Source: Terriglobia bacterium (GTDB taxonomy: Bacteria > Acidobacteriota > Terriglobia > Terriglobales > Acidobacteriaceae). From it: a stretch of DNA of 64,000 nt. The notes under the pieces are model-generated. The model was not told the DNA's origin. It was given only the letters and a program-made list of their open reading frames with translations, and searched no databases. Where the stretch lies: NCBI GenBank assembly GCA_021324365.1, contig JAJPJE010000007.1, positions 1 through 64,000 on the forward strand, in the 5' to 3' direction. The position numbers were made by a program, and so were the translations under genes. Below, in pieces: positions 63,850 to 64,000 of this stretch. How positions within the stretch are numbered: the stretch's first letter is position 1; the number at the start of each line of letters is the position of its first letter.

Positions 63850-64000
63850 AGCGGTCTCCGAGAGGAAATCCAAAAACCCAGTATTGTACGCTTGTCGGGG
63901 ACCATAACGCGCAGTGTAAGGACCTGTCAGACATGTTGATTCGCGAAATCGACCACGTTCAGATTGCCGCACCAAAGGGTTGCGAAGATGCGGCACGTTA

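Overview
The window looks like chromosomal DNA of an Acidobacteriota member, probably of the Terriglobia/Koribacter type. This is inferred, not proven. It rests on a GC-rich but not extreme composition, Gram-negative envelope genes (RseP, secretin PilQ, system I cytochrome c maturation, MscS, TatA), a secreted glycoside hydrolase ending in an Ig-like domain plus a membrane segment and a GCGGGG patch, Sel1/PEGA/DUF4097 proteins, and dispersed short palindromes. I see no prophage, CRISPR array, rRNA operon or intact insertion sequence. The only RNA gene found is a tRNA-Arg(CCG).

Layout. 0-7.5 kb: rpsT, an HD phosphohydrolase, a zinc-ribbon XRE regulator, an NTF2-like protein, then the envelope and isoprenoid block uppS - degenerate RAYT transposase - cdsA - dxr - rseP, closed by a strong terminator. 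7.5-13.2 kb: aldehyde dehydrogenase, a two-gene unit of an HEGGH membrane protein and a PilZ/Zn-ribbon/PilZ protein, a Sel1-repeat protein, and ispG. 13.2-19.9 kb: a pentaheme cytochrome overlapping a cytochrome c/beta-barrel-like fusion, a 36-residue membrane peptide, a CAP protein with DUF72, and rmuC. 20-24.5 kb: an operon XRE - NfeD-like - DUF1648 - flotillin - PspA, with a palindromic operator inside its promoter. 24.6-35.9 kb: a secreted repeat protein, a DppC-type permease, the ABC-F ATPase YbiT, a TonB-domain protein, nnr-ccmABCD, a K+ channel with a variant filter, a PilZ protein and one amino-acid permease.

36-50 kb: a second amino-acid permease behind a possibly structured leader, then pepQ-like - accB - accC - thiE, and the type IV pilus assembly operon HTH-pilMNOPQ, which has its own promoter and a folded leader. 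An orphan CHASE3-PAS histidine kinase diverges from it, followed by tRNA-Arg. 50-64 kb: MscS, a CPA2 antiporter, two small hypotheticals, GH16 hydrolase, TatA, a PEGA protein, a DppB-type permease, a CBS/CorC protein, an HlyD-type adaptor, a DUF4097 protein and a secreted M28 peptidase.

How the parts fit. The MEP-pathway genes (dxr, ispG) and uppS supply undecaprenyl carrier while cdsA and the accBC pair supply phospholipid, so much of the window serves envelope building. ccmABCD would export heme for the c-type cytochromes at 13-16 kb. Two PilZ proteins and the pil operon suggest second-messenger control of surface behaviour. The flotillin/NfeD/PspA operon is the best candidate for a coherent, little-described membrane-stress system here.
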